NCBI GenBank assembly: GCA_016743925.1
Contig: JADGFH010000358.1
Span: forward strand, 1 to 6,374
Direction of reading: 5' to 3'
DNA from: Labilibaculum sp.
GTDB taxonomy: Bacteria > Bacteroidota > Bacteroidia > Bacteroidales > Marinifilaceae
DNA length: 6,374 bases
Shown: one piece after another, positions 4,648-6,374 of the stretch
How positions within the stretch are numbered: position 1 is the stretch's first letter
Layout: the number at the start of each line of letters is the position of its first letter
Notes under the pieces: model-generated
Database searches by the model: none
What the model was told of the DNA's origin: nothing
What the model saw: only the letters and a program-made list of their open reading frames with translations
Position numbers and translations under genes: made by a program

Positions 4648-6374
4648 ATGCCTGATCAATCCTCTTCTGAAAATGATTTTCTATTAAAAATCACTGTTAT
4701 TATTCAAGAGAATATCTCGAATGAAAAGTTTGGAGTATCAGAACTTGCAGATGAAATAGGAATGAGTCGTTCTAACTTACTTCGTAAAATAAAAAAAATA
4801 AATAATTTATCGGTAAGTCAGTTCATTCGTCAGGTACGTCTTAAAAATGCAATGGAGTTATTGCAGGAAAATGCACTTAGTGTTTCCGAAATATCATACA
4901 AAGTTGGCTTTGGGAGTGTTTCTTACTTTATTAAGTGTTTTAGAGATCATTTTGGATTTCCCCCTGGTGAAGCGAGCAATCAAGAAAATCAACTTGACGA
5001 TGCGTATTGGATAGAACCAAATAAAGGTAATAAGAGAAAGTTCATTCTTGGTGTTTTCTTTATTTTGATTCTCATGGCAGTTTTGATTTATGTTTTTACA
5101 AAGCCAGCAAAGGAAGAACCAGTTAGTCTTGAAAAATCGATAGCAGTATTGCCCTTTAAAAACGACAGTAACGATTCTACTAATGTATATCTGATTAATG
5201 GATTAATGGAATCGATTCTTACCAAGCTTCAGCAAATTGAAGATGTAAGAGTGATTAGTCGCACTTCGGTTGAGAAATACCGCAACAACGCAAAAACAAG
5301 TGCAGAAATAGCAAAGGAGTTGAATGTGAGCTATTTTGTTGAAGGTAGTGGACAGAAAATTGGAGATCAGATTCAGCTAACTGTTCAGTTAATTGAAGCG
5401 CCTACCGATAAGCATTTGTGGGCAGAACAGTACAATAAGAATACCAAGGATATATTTGCGCTACAGCAAGATGTTGCCAAAAATATTGCAGGTGAAATTA
5501 GAGCAATCATCACACCAGAAGAGGAAGAGCAGATTAATAAGGTGCCGACCGATAATTTACTTGCTTACGATTACTTTTTGAAAGGAATGGAGTTTTTTCA
5601 TAAAGGTAATCGAGAAGGTTTAGTAGAAGCAATTGTATTTTTTAAGAAAGCTGTAGAGGAGGATCCTGAATTTGCACAGGCATATGCCGATATTGCCATG
5701 GCGTACTATTATTTAGATATTGCAAGTGCTCAAAGGAAACATACTGCTTTAATAAATGAGAATGCTGATAAAGCATTGCTTTTAGATGGAAAATTGCCAC
5801 AATCGCTATTGGCAAAAGCTTTGTATTACATGAATATACGTGAATACGATAAGGCACTCCCATATTTAGAAAAGGCATTGCACTATAACCCAAATTCAGC
5901 TCTGGCTATTAATTTCTTATCGGATTATTACACCACCTACATGCCTAATACTCAAAAATATTTGGAGTATGCTTTAAGAGGAATTGGTTTGGATATTGCA
6001 GCACAAGATTCTGTAACTGCAAGCTATGTATACTTGCATGTTAGCAATGCTTTTGTACAAACAGGTTTTGTAGATGAAGCTTTGTTTTACATTAACAAAT
6101 CGACTGATTACAATTCTAAAAATTTGTTTTCAGAATATTTGAAAGCCTACATTTTGTATGCAAAAAATCAAGATTTGCTTAAGACAAAAGACCTATTGGT
6201 AGCCGCCTTCGAAAAGGATACAACCCGTTTGGATATTTTGCAAGAGGTTGGCAAGATGTACTACTATTTGCGAGATTACGAAACCTCCTATGCCTACTAT
6301 AAGCATTTTGTTGCAGCCAAAGAGAAACACAAATTGAGCATTTATCCGCATGAGGATATTAAGATTGGTTTGGT
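4648..6374 (+). CDS. Membrane-anchored AraC-type regulator with TolB-like and TPR domains, 3'-truncated
   Basis: The frame is open from the ATG at 4648 to the window end (575 complete codons), so the C-terminus is missing. Residues about 10-110 form an AraC-type DNA-binding domain. HTH 1 is FGVSELADEIGMSRSNLLRKIKK (residues 28-50) and HTH 2 is LSVSEISYKVGFGSVSYFIKCF (residues 77-98), followed by the FGFPPGEA variant of the usual G-x-x-P-x-E motif. A basic patch (NKGNKRK) precedes one transmembrane helix at about 132-150, placing the N-terminus in the cytoplasm and the rest in the periplasm. Residues about 162-290 form a TolB/FlgO-like domain (SIAVLPFKNDS, VEGSGQ, LIEAPTDKHLWAEQY). Helical TPR-like repeats run from about 304 onward. 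The design parallels CadC/ToxR-type one-component regulators, with an AraC DNA-binding domain in place of a winged helix. The signal is unknown. It diverges from the ankyrin-lipoprotein gene, its likely target, and is probably autoregulated through the TGAYGC array. Confidence 0.92.
   Translation, partial: MPDQSSSENDFLLKITVIIQENISNEKFGVSELADEIGMSRSNLLRKIKKINNLSVSQFIRQVRLKNAMELLQENALSVSEISYKVGFGSVSYFIKCFRDHFGFPPGEASNQENQLDDAYWIEPNKGNKRKFILGVFFILILMAVLIYVFTKPAKEEPVSLEKSIAVLPFKNDSNDSTNVYLINGLMESILTKLQQIEDVRVISRTSVEKYRNNAKTSAEIAKELNVSYFVEGSGQKIGDQIQLTVQLIEAPTDKHLWAEQYNKNTKDIFALQQDVAKNIAGEIRAIITPEEEEQINKVPTDNLLAYDYFLKGMEFFHKGNREGLVEAIVFFKKAVEEDPEFAQAYADIAMAYYYLDIASAQRKHTALINENADKALLLDGKLPQSLLAKALYYMNIREYDKALPYLEKALHYNPNSALAINFLSDYYTTYMPNTQKYLEYALRGIGLDIAAQDSVTASYVYLHVSNAFVQTGFVDEALFYINKSTDYNSKNLFSEYLKAYILYAKNQDLLKTKDLLVAAFEKDTTRLDILQEVGKMYYYLRDYETSYAYYKHFVAAKEKHKLSIYPHEDIKIGL

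Noticed and set aside
5393..5893. Open frames at 5393-5581 (+) and 5642-5893 (-)
   Set aside because: Both lie inside the continuous regulator gene and show no domain or start signal.

Overview
The window looks like chromosomal DNA from a low-GC member of the Bacteroidota, probably a marine or sediment lineage near Marinilabiliales or Flavobacteriales. The support is AT-rich coding sequence, start codons without Shine-Dalgarno sequences, a DUF6261-like protein, lipoproteins with an acidic stretch after the lipid-bearing cysteine, and an AraC-type regulator fused to a periplasmic TolB-like/TPR region. The genus cannot be fixed from the sequence alone.

Layout. Positions 2-709 (+) hold most of a DUF6261-like helical protein whose first codons lie outside the window. 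It is followed by a strong UUCG-loop terminator (744-775). Positions 990-1799 (+) encode a secreted protein with an apparent internal duplication. A 14-bp hairpin at 1804-1837 separates it from three minus-strand genes. In transcription order these are an ankyrin-repeat lipoprotein (4321-3719), an acyltransferase-3 membrane protein (3670-2579) and an unrecognised, possibly surface-exposed lipoprotein (2451-1876). Diverging from the ankyrin gene is a membrane-anchored transcription regulator (4648 to beyond the window end): an AraC-type DNA-binding domain, one transmembrane helix, a TolB-like domain and TPR repeats.

The most interesting stretch is the 326-bp divergent intergenic region (4322-4647). 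It contains five TGAYGC elements at 4379, 4400, 4441, 4461 and 4473. The first four sit on a 20/21-bp (two helical turn) register inside a 41-bp direct repeat. This looks like a multi-site operator for the divergent AraC-type regulator. A plausible Bacteroidota-type promoter for the regulator (4579-4609) and an imperfect dyad (4512-4546) lie between the array and the regulator's start codon.

Working model (inference): the regulator's periplasmic TolB/TPR part senses an envelope state, and its cytoplasmic AraC domain acts at the TGAYGC array. It would then control the ankyrin lipoprotein and the co-oriented acyltransferase, an envelope-facing pair. The secreted duplicated-domain protein and the DUF6261-like gene appear to be independent units.
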